The notes under the pieces were generated by a model. The model saw nothing but the letters and a program-made list of their open reading frames with translations, searched no databases and had not been told where the DNA came from. Positions 44,856-53,184 of a DNA stretch of 64,000 nt are shown one piece after another (within the stretch, counting starts at the first letter, position 1; every line of letters begins with the position of its first letter). Source of the stretch: an uncultured Muribaculaceae bacterium (GTDB lineage: Bacteria; Bacteroidota; Bacteroidia; Bacteroidales; Muribaculaceae); the NCBI GenBank assembly GCA_910585285.1, contig CAJUDL010000009.1, positions 26,141 through 90,140 on the forward strand, written 5' to 3'. The translations under genes were made by a program, and so were the position numbers.

Positions 44856-46316
44856 ATGAAACAGGATACAGACGTACTTTCACAATTATATAGAGATTAT
44901 ACAGGTTTCCCCCCATCTTCGGTGTCTCGACTTCCGGGAGCGGCATCAGGCAGAAAATATTACAGGTTGTCGGGAAATGTAATTAAGGATGGAGAATCTG
45001 TTGAATTCAATTGTATTGGTGTCGCAGGGGATACTCTTCGCGATTGTCGGGCATTTGTGAAGCTTGCAAAAGATTTTGTCAAGGAAGGGATTCGAGTGCC
45101 TGAGGTGTATGCGGTAACGGATGATTATATGCATTATATTCAGCAAGATTTAGGGTCGGTTTCTCTTTTTGACCTTATTAACGACAGCAAGAAGAGTGGG
45201 AACCCGGATATTGTGAAACCAATTGTGAGGGAGACTCTGAGCGAATTGGCAAAAATGCAATCGGTAGATCCGACTGTATGGAGCAATCATGCTGAATATC
45301 GATCTTTCAGCATCAGGCAAGCTATGTGGGATCTGAATTATTTCAAATATGAATATATTCGTCCCTCAGGAATTGATATTGAGGAAGACAGACTGGAAGA
45401 TGATTTTGAAAGGTTTGCGGAAGATCTATGCTCTCCCGGTGCAGGCATGCAAGGATTCATGTATCGTGATTTTCAAAGCCGGAACGTTATGGTTTATGAA
45501 TCAAAACCATATTTTATAGATTTTCAAGGGGGAAGACCAGGTCCTGTGATATATGATGCGATTTCGTTTCTATGGCAAGCAAAGGCAGGATTCTCAGATG
45601 ATTTCAGGCAGGAAATGCTTGAACATTATTTTGAGGAGTTGTCGCGACTTACGTCATGTCGCCGCAATGAGCAAGAAGAACATCAATCGGTAAATAGGTT
45701 CGCATTGTTCCGGACTCTTCAGGTTCTCGGGGCTTATGGATTGCGCGGACTTGTGGAGAGAAAGGCTCATTTTATAGAGAGTATACCGGCGGCACTTGAG
45801 AATCTTAAGATTCTGATTGAAAATGGTGCTGTTGACAGATATCCGGAACTGAAGAGGGTCTGTAGTTGTGTATGTACTGACAAACGCTTCGCAAAAAAAA
45901 CGGAAGATGGTCTGCGGGTTACGGTTTTCAGTTTCTCTTATAAAAAAGGTTATCCTGCAGATTTTACAGGCAATGGCGGAGGATTTATGTTCGATTGTAG
46001 AGGAATGCATAATCCGGGTAGATATGCTGAATATAAATCCCTTACCGGAAGAGACAAGCCAGTTATAGATTTTCTTGAGGAGAGGGGAGAGGTGCAGCAA
46101 TTTGTGGAGAATGCTGTCGGGATGGTTTCTCCATCAATTGAAACATATCTGCGCAGAGGCTTTTCTAATCTCCAGATAGGATTTGGATGTACGGGAGGTC
46201 AGCATCGTTCGGTTTATTGCGCAGAGCGTACGGCGCAGGTTATTGCCGAGAAGTTCCCGTCTGCGCATATCGTTCTTATTCACCGGGAGCAGGGTTTAGA
46301 AACAACATTACAATAA
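44856..46316 (+). CDS. Sugar kinase (AmgK/APH-like) fused to a RapZ C-terminal domain
   Basis: A 486-residue two-domain protein. Residues ~1-330 are an aminoglycoside phosphotransferase-type kinase: the catalytic loop GFMYRDFQSRNVMV has Asp and Asn, and YFIDFQGGRPGPVIYDAISF holds the metal-binding Asp. This resembles AmgK, the anomeric kinase of N-acetylmuramic acid. Residues ~345-480 match the RapZ C-terminal domain: VTVFSFSYKKGYP, GFMFDCRGMHNPGR, TGRDKPVIDFLE and LQIGFGCTGGQHRSV. The RapZ N-terminal P-loop domain is absent. The next gene (MurU-like) overlaps by 1 nt, so both likely act in MurNAc salvage. The RapZ domain may sense a sugar phosphate or bind RNA; that is inference. Confidence 0.85.
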   Translation: MKQDTDVLSQLYRDYTGFPPSSVSRLPGAASGRKYYRLSGNVIKDGESVEFNCIGVAGDTLRDCRAFVKLAKDFVKEGIRVPEVYAVTDDYMHYIQQDLGSVSLFDLINDSKKSGNPDIVKPIVRETLSELAKMQSVDPTVWSNHAEYRSFSIRQAMWDLNYFKYEYIRPSGIDIEEDRLEDDFERFAEDLCSPGAGMQGFMYRDFQSRNVMVYESKPYFIDFQGGRPGPVIYDAISFLWQAKAGFSDDFRQEMLEHYFEELSRLTSCRRNEQEEHQSVNRFALFRTLQVLGAYGLRGLVERKAHFIESIPAALENLKILIENGAVDRYPELKRVCSCVCTDKRFAKKTEDGLRVTVFSFSYKKGYPADFTGNGGGFMFDCRGMHNPGRYAEYKSLTGRDKPVIDFLEERGEVQQFVENAVGMVSPSIETYLRRGFSNLQIGFGCTGGQHRSVYCAERTAQVIAEKFPSAHIVLIHREQGLETTLQ

Positions 46317-47083
46317 TGAAAGCGATGATATTGGCTGCCGGACTCGGCACAAGACTTAAACCATGGACTCTTGAGCATCCCAAAGCATTGGTGCCAATAG
46401 GAGGCAAACCGATGCTTGAAAGAGTAATACTTAAGCTAAAGGCTCAAGGTTTTGATAACATTGTTATAAACGTGCATCATTTCGCGGATCAGATAGTTGA
46501 TTTTATAGATGGTAATGATTTGGGAGTTAAAGTCAGCATTAGCGACGAAACCGGCAAGTTGCTTGACACAGGTGGAGGATTGGCAAATGCTTCCGAATTG
46601 TTGCTGGGAGAGCCGTTTCTTGTGCACAATGTGGATATACTCAGCAATGCTGATCTTGGAGAATTGATGGCTGTTCATAAAGAGAGAGGGGATGATGTGA
46701 CCTTGCTGACGAGTGGTAGGGACTCTTCACGGAAATTGCTGTTCGGAGAGAAAGATGACCTCAAAGGGTGGCATAATTTAACTACCGGTGAGTTTCGTCC
46801 GGCAGAATCGGGATCTCTTGAACGTGTCGAAGAGAATGCGTTCAGCGGTATATATATTGTCAGTGAAAATGGTCTGGATGCTTTATGCCGGTTTGGACAG
46901 GAACGGGGAATGGATGTGTTCCCCGTCATGGATTTTTTTCTTACTTCAATTGGTAAATTAAAAATCCGCAGACATTATTCTGCGGATTTAGATCTTATTG
47001 ACATTGGTAAACCAGAAACATTGAAGAGGGCATCAGCATTTATTGATGGTGATGCACATATGAGCGGTTCTTGCTGCTATTGA
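46316..47083 (+). CDS. MurNAc-1-phosphate uridylyltransferase-like (MurU) nucleotidyltransferase
   Basis: About 255 residues. MKAMILAAGLGTRLKPWTLE, HPKALVPIGGKPMLERVI, NIVINVHHFADQI and LDTGGGLANASELLLGEPFL are the NDP-sugar pyrophosphorylase signature, and the VHNVDILSNADL block holds the metal-binding Asp. With the upstream kinase it would convert MurNAc to MurNAc-1-P and then UDP-MurNAc, the AmgK-MurU recycling route known in Pseudomonas and Tannerella. The start at 46316 uses TAATG overlap; the reading frame extends upstream to 46187 but inside the RapZ domain. Other hexose-1-P substrates are not excluded. Confidence 0.82.
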   Translation: MKAMILAAGLGTRLKPWTLEHPKALVPIGGKPMLERVILKLKAQGFDNIVINVHHFADQIVDFIDGNDLGVKVSISDETGKLLDTGGGLANASELLLGEPFLVHNVDILSNADLGELMAVHKERGDDVTLLTSGRDSSRKLLFGEKDDLKGWHNLTTGEFRPAESGSLERVEENAFSGIYIVSENGLDALCRFGQERGMDVFPVMDFFLTSIGKLKIRRHYSADLDLIDIGKPETLKRASAFIDGDAHMSGSCCY

Positions 47084-47222
47084 ACTGAAAGACACAGCCA
47101 AGAATAAGAAAAACTACTGCGATACCTCCTATCCACCATGTTGTTGCGACAGCAGTGGTGAAGCATGACACAATCAAGAGGATGGATCCTATAATGTAGC
47201 TGATAAAGGAAAGTGTTTTCAT
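47040..47222 (-). CDS. Small two-helix membrane protein
   Basis: A 60-residue protein, MKTLSFISYIIGSILLIVSC then TTWWIGGIAVVFLILGCVF, with a polar tail NSSKNRSYVHHHQ. Two helices are predicted. Its 3' end overlaps the end of the convergent MurU-like gene by 44 nt. Function unknown; it could be spurious, but hydrophobicity and start context favour a real gene. Confidence 0.5.
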   Translation of the reverse strand: MKTLSFISYIIGSILLIVSCFTTAVATTWWIGGIAVVFLILGCVFQFNSSKNRSYVHHHQ

Positions 47223-47322
47223 ATTTTTTTTCGTCTATTAGGTGTTAATAATCTTTTTCATTATAACACCAGAATAAACGAAAAGATTACCACATTTAAA
47301 AAAATTCACAATAGAATCTCTT

Positions 47323-48432
47323 CTAAAGTTCTGCCGCCTTAAGTTTCTCCGCGTTTTCAGCCACTATGAGGGCGTCGATACATCCTTGTATGTCGCCATC
47401 CATAAATGCTCCGAGGTTATATATGGTATAATTGATGCGATGGTCAGTGATGCGTCCTTGCGGATAGTTGTACGTGCGGATTTTTGCCGATCTGTCTCCG
47501 GTGCTCACCATTGTCTTGCGTCGCGAGGCTATATCGTCAAGATATTTCTGATGCTCTTTATCGTAGATGAAGGTGCGAAGACGAGCCAAGGCGCGCTCTT
47601 TATTCTTGGGTTGGTCGCGAGTTTCCGTGCACTCAATCAGTATTTCTTCTACCACGCCGGTGTTTGGATTTTTCCAGTTATAACGCAAGCGCACGCCGGA
47701 TTCGACCTTATTGACGTTCTGACCTCCGGCTCCACCGGAACGGAAAGTGTCCCATTTGATTTCACCTTCATGAATCTCTACATCGAATTCCTGGGCTTCC
47801 GGAAGCACGGCTACCGTTGCGGCAGATGTATGAACTCTTCCCTGGGTTTCGGTGGCAGGGACACGTTGCACTCGGTGCACTCCGCTTTCATATTTCATTG
47901 TGCCGTAAACGTCTGTGCCTGTAAGGTTGAAGACTATCTCTTTATAACCACCCGATGCACCTTCTGATACAGATGAAACAGATAGTTGCCATCCTTTTGT
48001 TTCCGCATATTTCTGATACATGCGGAATAGGTCGCCGGCAAAGAGGGCTGCCTCATCGCCACCTGTGCCGCCACGGATCTCGACGACCGCATTTTTTGCG
48101 TCATCGGGATCGGCAGGGATGAGGAGAAGCTTGATTCGTTCTTCCAACGCCGGAATTGCAGCCGAGGCACTTTCAAGTTCCTCCTTTGCGAGAACCTTCA
48201 TCTCTTCGTCATCCCCTTCTGCAAGAATCTCCTTGGATTCTGCGATGGCATCGAGTTTTGATTTGTATTCGTTTTTTGCCTTGATAATCACTTCAAGGTC
48301 GTGGTATTCTTTTGATAGACGCACATATCTCTTCTGGTCGGCAATCACAGCCGGATCGGTGATAAGGGTAGAAACCTCTTCAAATCGCGCGTCAAGACCG
48401 TCCAGGCGGTCGAGGAGTGTAATTTCTGCCAT
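47323..48432 (-). CDS. prfA: Peptide chain release factor 1
   Basis: A 369-residue protein. The GGQ catalytic motif lies in RSGGAGGQNVNKVESGVRL. The stop-codon recognition PxT motif is PATETQGRVHTSA. The N-terminal coiled-coil and ECTETRDQPKNKERALARL tail are typical, and there is no RF-2-type programmed frameshift. It releases peptides at UAA and UAG. TAATTTTG on the minus strand (48463-48456) is the likely -7 element. Confidence 0.97.
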   Translation of the reverse strand: MAEITLLDRLDGLDARFEEVSTLITDPAVIADQKRYVRLSKEYHDLEVIIKAKNEYKSKLDAIAESKEILAEGDDEEMKVLAKEELESASAAIPALEERIKLLLIPADPDDAKNAVVEIRGGTGGDEAALFAGDLFRMYQKYAETKGWQLSVSSVSEGASGGYKEIVFNLTGTDVYGTMKYESGVHRVQRVPATETQGRVHTSAATVAVLPEAQEFDVEIHEGEIKWDTFRSGGAGGQNVNKVESGVRLRYNWKNPNTGVVEEILIECTETRDQPKNKERALARLRTFIYDKEHQKYLDDIASRRKTMVSTGDRSAKIRTYNYPQGRITDHRINYTIYNLGAFMDGDIQGCIDALIVAENAEKLKAAEL

Positions 48433-48483
48433 AGTAGAATTTCCATTTTAGATTGCAAAATTACAAAATAAAATGGAAAAAAC

Positions 48484-48514
48484 TTTGTGGATTGTACAAA
48501 TAGAGTTAACTTTG
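48484..48514 (+). promoter_or_regulatory. rpsP promoter
   Basis: TTTG (48484-48487) and TAACTTTG (48507-48514) are 19 nt apart, 64 nt upstream of rpsP. It is divergent from the prfA promoter. Confidence 0.7.
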
Positions 48515-48578
48515 CACCCGGAAATGAGAAATCATTTTCAATAATCATTAATTAACCAATCAATAAACCGGCAAGTTT

Positions 48579-49118
48579 ATGGCAACAAAAATCAGATTAC
48601 AGCGTCATGGCCGCAAAGGCTACGCTTTTTATCCAATTGTAGTAGCCGATAGCAGGGCACCACGAGATGGTAGATTTATTGAGAGGATAGGTTCTTATAA
48701 TCCGAACACTAATCCTGCTACAATAAGTTTAGACTTCGACCGTGCTTTGTATTGGGTAGAGGTAGGTGCACAGCCCACTGACACAGTTCGTTCAATCCTC
48801 TCTAAAGAGGGAGTAATGCTGATGAAGCATCTCCGTGGCGGCGTTAAGAAAGGCGCATTCAACGAAGAGGAGGCACAGCGTCGTTTCGATGCATGGAAAG
48901 CAGAGCGTACAAAGGTTGAGGATGCAGCAAAAGCTAAGACAGCAGCCAAAGCTGCTGAAGAGGCTAAAGCAAAATTCGAAGCTGAGGTAGAGAAAAACCG
49001 TATCAAAGGTGAGGCCGTAGCTAAGAAGAAAGCAGAGAAGCTTGCTGCTGAAGAGGCAGCTGCTAAAGAAGCTCTCGAGGCAGAAACTGCAGAAGCTCCC
49101 GCAGAGGCAGCAGAGTAA
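48579..49118 (+). CDS. rpsP: 30S ribosomal protein bS16 with long C-terminal extension
   Basis: A 179-residue protein. [39 protein letters not shown] and [18 protein letters not shown] form the S16 core (about 80 residues). After residue ~95 comes a helical tail of Ala, Lys and Glu ([20 protein letters not shown]) of about 80 residues, absent in E. coli S16 (82 residues) but usual for Bacteroidetes. Ends in a very strong hairpin. Confidence 0.97.
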   Translation: MATKIRLQRHGRKGYAFYPIVVADSRAPRDGRFIERIGSYNPNTNPATISLDFDRALYWVEVGAQPTDTVRSILSKEGVMLMKHLRGGVKKGAFNEEEAQRRFDAWKAERTKVEDAAKAKTAAKAAEEAKAKFEAEVEKNRIKGEAVAKKKAEKLAAEEAAAKEALEAETAEAPAEAAE

Positions 49119-49193
49119 TTCCTTATACCTCGCAAAAATAAAATCCGCAAGTCGTAAAACTTGCGGATTTTATTTTTGCGAGGTATAAGGAAT
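49118..49193. terminator. Exceptionally long bidirectional terminator after rpsP
   Basis: A 35-bp perfect stem (49118-49152 with 49159-49193) encloses the 6-nt loop CGTAAA. The inner part, AAAATCCGCAAGT/ACTTGCGGATTTT, is a classical terminator core with A- and T-tracts on both sides. The left arm starts in the rpsP stop codon, and the right arm ends 2 nt before the convergent HU-LysM stop. Confidence 0.9.
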
Positions 49194-49195
49194 GT

Positions 49196-50371
49196 TTATT
49201 GATATCGTGCGTAGATTTCCACTCCTTTGTTTTTGGCGCGACGGATATCTTCCGGATTTTTAGGATCTATGCCATATTTGGAAAGAGATGGGATTACAAC
49301 TTTGGTTCCTGGACGTATGCGGTCCGGATGTCCCAGGATTGCTTTGTTCTCTTCATATATGTATGGCCAGAGATTAAAATTGCCATAATGTTCTTTCGCC
49401 ATTGTTGTCAGATAGCGGGTTTTGGAGATGGTATCATACACCTTCTTGTCAGATGGTTGTGTAGGAGCAATATTTTCTGCGTCAACTTCCGATTTCTCAT
49501 TCTTGTCAGAAACCTTTGTGTCAGATGCAATCTCCTTGGCAATTGAATCGCTTTCGGCGATTGCAGTTGATGGCATCGGTTTTTCTTTGACAGTTTCAAC
49601 TGATTCAGATATAACCGGTGTCGCTTTTTCAGAAGTGAAAATGTTAGACCATTTTTCAAAGAATAACAGATAAGCGCCGAGGCATATCAGCGCTGCGCAA
49701 GCAACTCCACAGGCAAAACCTAATATGAACCTGTAATTCTTGCGCGACTCTTCGACTCTTTCAACGTCCTCAACCAACTGGTCTATTTCATCCTCCTCAT
49801 TCTTATCGCCATCCTCCGTTGACTCTACATTATTTACATTTTGCTCTTCCTCAACAGTTTCTTCTTTCTTCTCCTCTTCCTCTTCCTCTTTCCCTTCTTC
49901 CTCTTTTATCACATAATTTTCTACGGTTTCTTCAGTGGTATTTTGCACCGGAGTTTCGACAATAAGGATTTCTTCGTTTTTATCAATCTCCTCTGGATTG
50001 TCAGCCATATCCTCATTAACCTCTTCCTCTACCTCTGCGTCGGTGACATCATCAGGTAGTTCTACGGATTCAAACATTGCAAAAGGAGTGTTGACTTCCT
50101 CCGCAAGTTCCTTTGCAGGCACAAAAACTATTTTGTTGTGACCGGGAATCTCCATCTGCTCCCCCGTATTGACATTGACACTTTTACGTGGCTCTACCGG
50201 GATCACTTTGAAAGTGCCCAATCCCTTGACTCTTACGTTGTCACCTGCAGAAAGTGTATCCACTAAGGTATTGAAGAATTCCCGTAGGAAATCTTCACAT
50301 TGTTTTTTTGTTTTGCCCGTTTTTGCAGAGAGAAGGGCAACAAGCGACGGGAGTGTGATCTTTTCGTTCAT
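49196..50371 (-). CDS. HU-domain DNA-binding protein with transmembrane helix and C-terminal LysM domain
   Basis: A 391-residue protein. Residues 1-95 form an HU/IHF domain (LPSVVALL-like ITLPSLVALLSAKTGKTKKQ, VRVKGLGTFKVIPVEPRKSV, IVFVPAKELAEEVN). Residues ~97-205 form an acidic linker rich in Glu (EEEGKEEEEEEKKEETVEEE). A membrane helix lies at ~212-236 (FILGFACGVACAALICLGAY). The outer part is Ser/Thr/Lys-rich, then a LysM-like module at ~310-365 (TRYLTTMAKEHYGNFNLWPY, RIRPGTKVVIPSL). The topology puts HU in the cytoplasm and LysM in the periplasm, so it may tie the nucleoid to peptidoglycan. Its start overlaps the HU gene stop by 1 nt. Confidence 0.85.
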   Translation of the reverse strand: MNEKITLPSLVALLSAKTGKTKKQCEDFLREFFNTLVDTLSAGDNVRVKGLGTFKVIPVEPRKSVNVNTGEQMEIPGHNKIVFVPAKELAEEVNTPFAMFESVELPDDVTDAEVEEEVNEDMADNPEEIDKNEEILIVETPVQNTTEETVENYVIKEEEGKEEEEEEKKEETVEEEQNVNNVESTEDGDKNEEDEIDQLVEDVERVEESRKNYRFILGFACGVACAALICLGAYLLFFEKWSNIFTSEKATPVISESVETVKEKPMPSTAIAESDSIAKEIASDTKVSDKNEKSEVDAENIAPTQPSDKKVYDTISKTRYLTTMAKEHYGNFNLWPYIYEENKAILGHPDRIRPGTKVVIPSLSKYGIDPKNPEDIRRAKNKGVEIYARYQ

Positions 50372-50643
50372 CAGCGGATTTTTTGTTTGAGAAGTGTTGA
50401 GGGTTTGAAGTATATAGATAACTTTGGAGGAACAAGTAATCTTTTGCCCGAAGAAGGGTGAACAGCTATTCTTTCAGCCCGCAGTTTGGGTTCAAAAGTG
50501 CCGACAGAAGGGATGGCAACAATGTCGCCATCCTTAATGGTATCGGCAATAACTATGCCGAGAGCATCGATCATTTCTGTCACTTCCTCCCGGGTTTTGC
50601 CGATTTTTCCGGCTATGGTGTCTATTAAAGTTTTATTATCCAT
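50371..50643 (-). CDS. HU-family DNA-binding protein
   Basis: A 90-residue protein. KTLIDTIAGKIGKTREEVTE, GDIVAIPSVGTFEPKLRAE and HPSSGKRLLVPPKLSIYFKP are the HU/IHF fold with the basic beta-arm region. The arm has PSSGKRL in place of the usual NP-containing arm tip. The stop overlaps the next gene, which begins with a second HU domain, so both may form a heterodimer. -7 element TAATTTTG at 50668-50661 on the minus strand. Confidence 0.9.
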   Translation of the reverse strand: MDNKTLIDTIAGKIGKTREEVTEMIDALGIVIADTIKDGDIVAIPSVGTFEPKLRAERIAVHPSSGKRLLVPPKLSIYFKPSTLLKQKIR

Positions 50644-50744
50644 TATTCATATCGTTTTTACAAAATTAACAAAAAAAACGGGTTTGATGAAATTTATTCC
50701 GATTTGTAACGTCTAATAAATAAAACAATATTAATAACTATTTT

Positions 50745-51632
50745 ATGAAAAGAAAATTTACAACACTGGTTTCTTTGATTTTGGTTGCTTGTGTGCCGGC
50801 ATTCTGTCAGATTTTTTACAAGGTAGAAGGGAACGGACTTAAATCTCCTTCTTACATATTCGGAACGCACCATCTTGCTCCCCTCTCTGTGATTGATTCC
50901 GTGCCCGGATGTCGCGAGGCATATAATGCAGCCGAGCAGGTAGTGGGAGAGATTGATATGACACTTGACCAGATGGAGCTTGCGATGAAGATGCAGCCTT
51001 ATATGCTCGCACCATCCGACAGCACCCTTTCAAAGGTTATTGCGCCTGATGATTTCAAACGCATAAATGAGGAATTCAAGAAATGGGCTCCAATGCCGGG
51101 GATGGAGTTGACGATGCTCGATATGATGAAGCCTATGGTTGTGACCTCCATGGTTTCTGTTGAAATGGTAAAAAAGAAACTCCCGGGTTTCAATCCACAG
51201 GAGCAGCTTGACACGTATTTCCAGCTTCAGGGAAAGGCAACCGGTAAAAAGATAAAAGGTCTTGAGACTCCTGAGTTTCAGGCAGAAGTTCTCTATGGCA
51301 CAGATCCTATTTCAAAACAGGCTGAATCATTGATAGAAATTCTTGACAAACCGGAAGAAGGCATAGAAAAATCTCAAAAACTTAATGAGGCATATCTTGC
51401 TCAGGACTTAGATACCCTTTTTGAGTTTGCAAAAAGTGAGAATGAGGATTCGACAGCTTTCCTTGACATTCTGATTAACAAAAGAAATGCCGACTGGATC
51501 ACTAAGCTCCCGGCACTTATGCAAGAGGCTCCGACTTTTGTGGCGGTTGGAGCTCTTCACCTTCCGGGTGAGAATGGAGTGATCGAAGGACTTCGCAAGG
51601 CAGGTTACAAAGTTACCGCGATTAAAAAATAA
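50745..51632 (+). CDS. TraB/GumN-family protein
   Basis: A 295-residue secreted protein with signal peptide ending VPAFCQ. FYKVEGNGLKSPSYIFGTHH starts the TraB/GumN family domain, with IFGTHH and the C-terminal PTFVAVGALHLPGENGVIEG as its conserved ends. The family is related to Tiki metalloproteases and has GxxH motifs at both ends (GTHH, GALH), seen here. The substrate is not known. It may be a periplasmic metalloprotease. Confidence 0.85.
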   Translation: MKRKFTTLVSLILVACVPAFCQIFYKVEGNGLKSPSYIFGTHHLAPLSVIDSVPGCREAYNAAEQVVGEIDMTLDQMELAMKMQPYMLAPSDSTLSKVIAPDDFKRINEEFKKWAPMPGMELTMLDMMKPMVVTSMVSVEMVKKKLPGFNPQEQLDTYFQLQGKATGKKIKGLETPEFQAEVLYGTDPISKQAESLIEILDKPEEGIEKSQKLNEAYLAQDLDTLFEFAKSENEDSTAFLDILINKRNADWITKLPALMQEAPTFVAVGALHLPGENGVIEGLRKAGYKVTAIKK

Positions 51633-51692
51633 TATTTAAAGAATATTTATAAGCATGATATAAATATAGACGAATATATTTATTCATTATTC

Positions 51693-51742
51693 ATCCCGTA
51701 TCGAATTTTTAAGGAAAATTTCTTTGAAATTTGATGCGGGAT
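51693..51742 (+). terminator. Hairpin between traB-like gene and tryptophanase
   Basis: ATCCCGTATCGAATTT pairs with AAATTTGATGCGGGAT (16 bp, two G-T pairs), followed by TCTTAATTTTAACG. It lies 60 nt after the TraB stop and 55 nt before the tryptophanase ATG. I see no TnaC-like leader peptide in the gap. Confidence 0.6.
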
Positions 51743-51796
51743 TCTTAATTTTAACGAATAAATGCAATTATTAATAACAATAAAACCTAATAATAC

Positions 51797-53173
51797 ATGG
51801 AACTTCCTTTCGCAGAATCGTGGAAAATTAAAATGGTCGAGCCAATTCGCAAGAGCACACGTGAAGAGCGTGAGAAATGGCTTGCAGAGGCAGATTATAA
51901 TGTGTTTATGCTTCGTGCCGATCAAGTGTATATCGATTGTCTAACAGACTCCGGCACAGGTGCCATGAGCGACCGTCAGTGGGCTGCCATGATGACCGGA
52001 GATGAATCTTATGCGGGAGCACGCTCTTTCTATGAACTCAAGGATACTATAACCCGTATTACGGGTTTCGAATATGTCATTCCTACTCACCAGGGTCGAG
52101 CAGCCGAAAATGTGCTGTTTTCACATTTGGTAAAGGAGGGTGATATCGTGCCGGGAAATTCTCATTTCGACACCACAAAAGGTCATATTGAAAGTCGCAA
52201 GGCGTTTGCTGTTGACTGCACTGTTGACGAGGCAAAGAATACGCAGCTTGAAATACCATTCAAAGGTAATGTTGATTTGAACAAACTTGAGAAGGTCCTT
52301 TCAGAGAATTGTGACAAGATACCTTTCATCATTGTTACCATCACCAACAATACAGCCGGAGGGCAGCCGGTTTCCATGGAAAATCTGCGTGGAGTCCGCA
52401 AACTTGCCGATAAATATAGTAAAAGAGTAGTGTTCGATTCCGCACGTTTCGCTGAGAATGCTTACTTCATCAAGACCCGTGAACCGGAATTTAAGGATGC
52501 AACGATAAAAGAGATCTGCCGCGAGATGTTCAGTCTTGCCGATATTATGACCATGTCGTCGAAGAAAGACGGTCTTGTAAATATGGGAGGTTTCATTGCC
52601 ACGCGTTGGGAAGATGTATATGAAGGAGCAAAGCGATTTGTGATTCCTTTCGAAGGATTCCTTACATATGGAGGTATGAACGGTAGAGACATGGCAGCCC
52701 TCGCGGTGGGTCTTGACGAGAATACAGAATTTGAGATGTTGGAAACCCGAATCAGGCAAGTGCAGTATCTTGCTGCTAAACTTGATGAATACGGTATCCC
52801 ATACCAACGTCCTGTCGGTGGCCATGCTCTTTTCATTGATGCCGACAAAGTGCTTGACCGTGTTCCTAAAGAAGAATTTCCGGCTCAGAGACTCACTATT
52901 GAGCTTTATCGTGAGGCGGGTGTGCGTGGCTGTGAGATAGGCTATCTGCTTGCAGACCGGGATCCCATTACTCGCGAGAATCGTTTCGATGGAAATGATT
53001 TTCTACGTCTTTGCATCTGTAGGCGCACCTATACTGACAACCATATGAATGTGATTGCCGCTGCTTTGAAAAACGTGTATGACCGTCGACATGAAATCAC
53101 AAGAGGTGTTAAGATTAAATGGGAAGCAGAACTCATGCGTCATTTCACTGTCAAACTCGAACCTCTTGGCTGA
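51797..53173 (+). CDS. tnaA: Tryptophanase
   Basis: A 458-residue PLP beta-eliminase. DCLTDSGTGAMSDRQWAAMM, PTHQGRAAENVLFSHLVKEG, DSARFAENAYFIKTREPEF and the PLP-lysine site MTMSSKKDGLVNMGGF are conserved. The related tyrosine phenol-lyase is disfavoured: the substrate loop reads NSHFDTTKGH (Asp-Thr-Thr, as in tryptophanase) and GCEIGYLLADRD (Ile instead of the Arg of the lyase). It degrades tryptophan to indole, pyruvate and ammonia. No tryptophan permease gene is adjacent. Confidence 0.87.
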   Translation: MELPFAESWKIKMVEPIRKSTREEREKWLAEADYNVFMLRADQVYIDCLTDSGTGAMSDRQWAAMMTGDESYAGARSFYELKDTITRITGFEYVIPTHQGRAAENVLFSHLVKEGDIVPGNSHFDTTKGHIESRKAFAVDCTVDEAKNTQLEIPFKGNVDLNKLEKVLSENCDKIPFIIVTITNNTAGGQPVSMENLRGVRKLADKYSKRVVFDSARFAENAYFIKTREPEFKDATIKEICREMFSLADIMTMSSKKDGLVNMGGFIATRWEDVYEGAKRFVIPFEGFLTYGGMNGRDMAALAVGLDENTEFEMLETRIRQVQYLAAKLDEYGIPYQRPVGGHALFIDADKVLDRVPKEEFPAQRLTIELYREAGVRGCEIGYLLADRDPITRENRFDGNDFLRLCICRRTYTDNHMNVIAAALKNVYDRRHEITRGVKIKWEAELMRHFTVKLEPLG

Positions 53174-53184
53174 TTAAACCGTTT

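Noticed and set aside
47386..47967. A 193-residue plus-strand ORF
   Set aside because: It is opposite prfA, which has all its motifs, and has no recognisable domain.
51633..51796. A TnaC-type leader peptide before tryptophanase
   Set aside because: I found no short ORF with a suitably placed Trp codon; only a terminator-like hairpin is there.
51797..53173. Tyrosine phenol-lyase as identity of the PLP lyase
   Set aside because: The loop residues (DTT, EIG) fit tryptophanase; the Arg typical of the phenol-lyase is missing.
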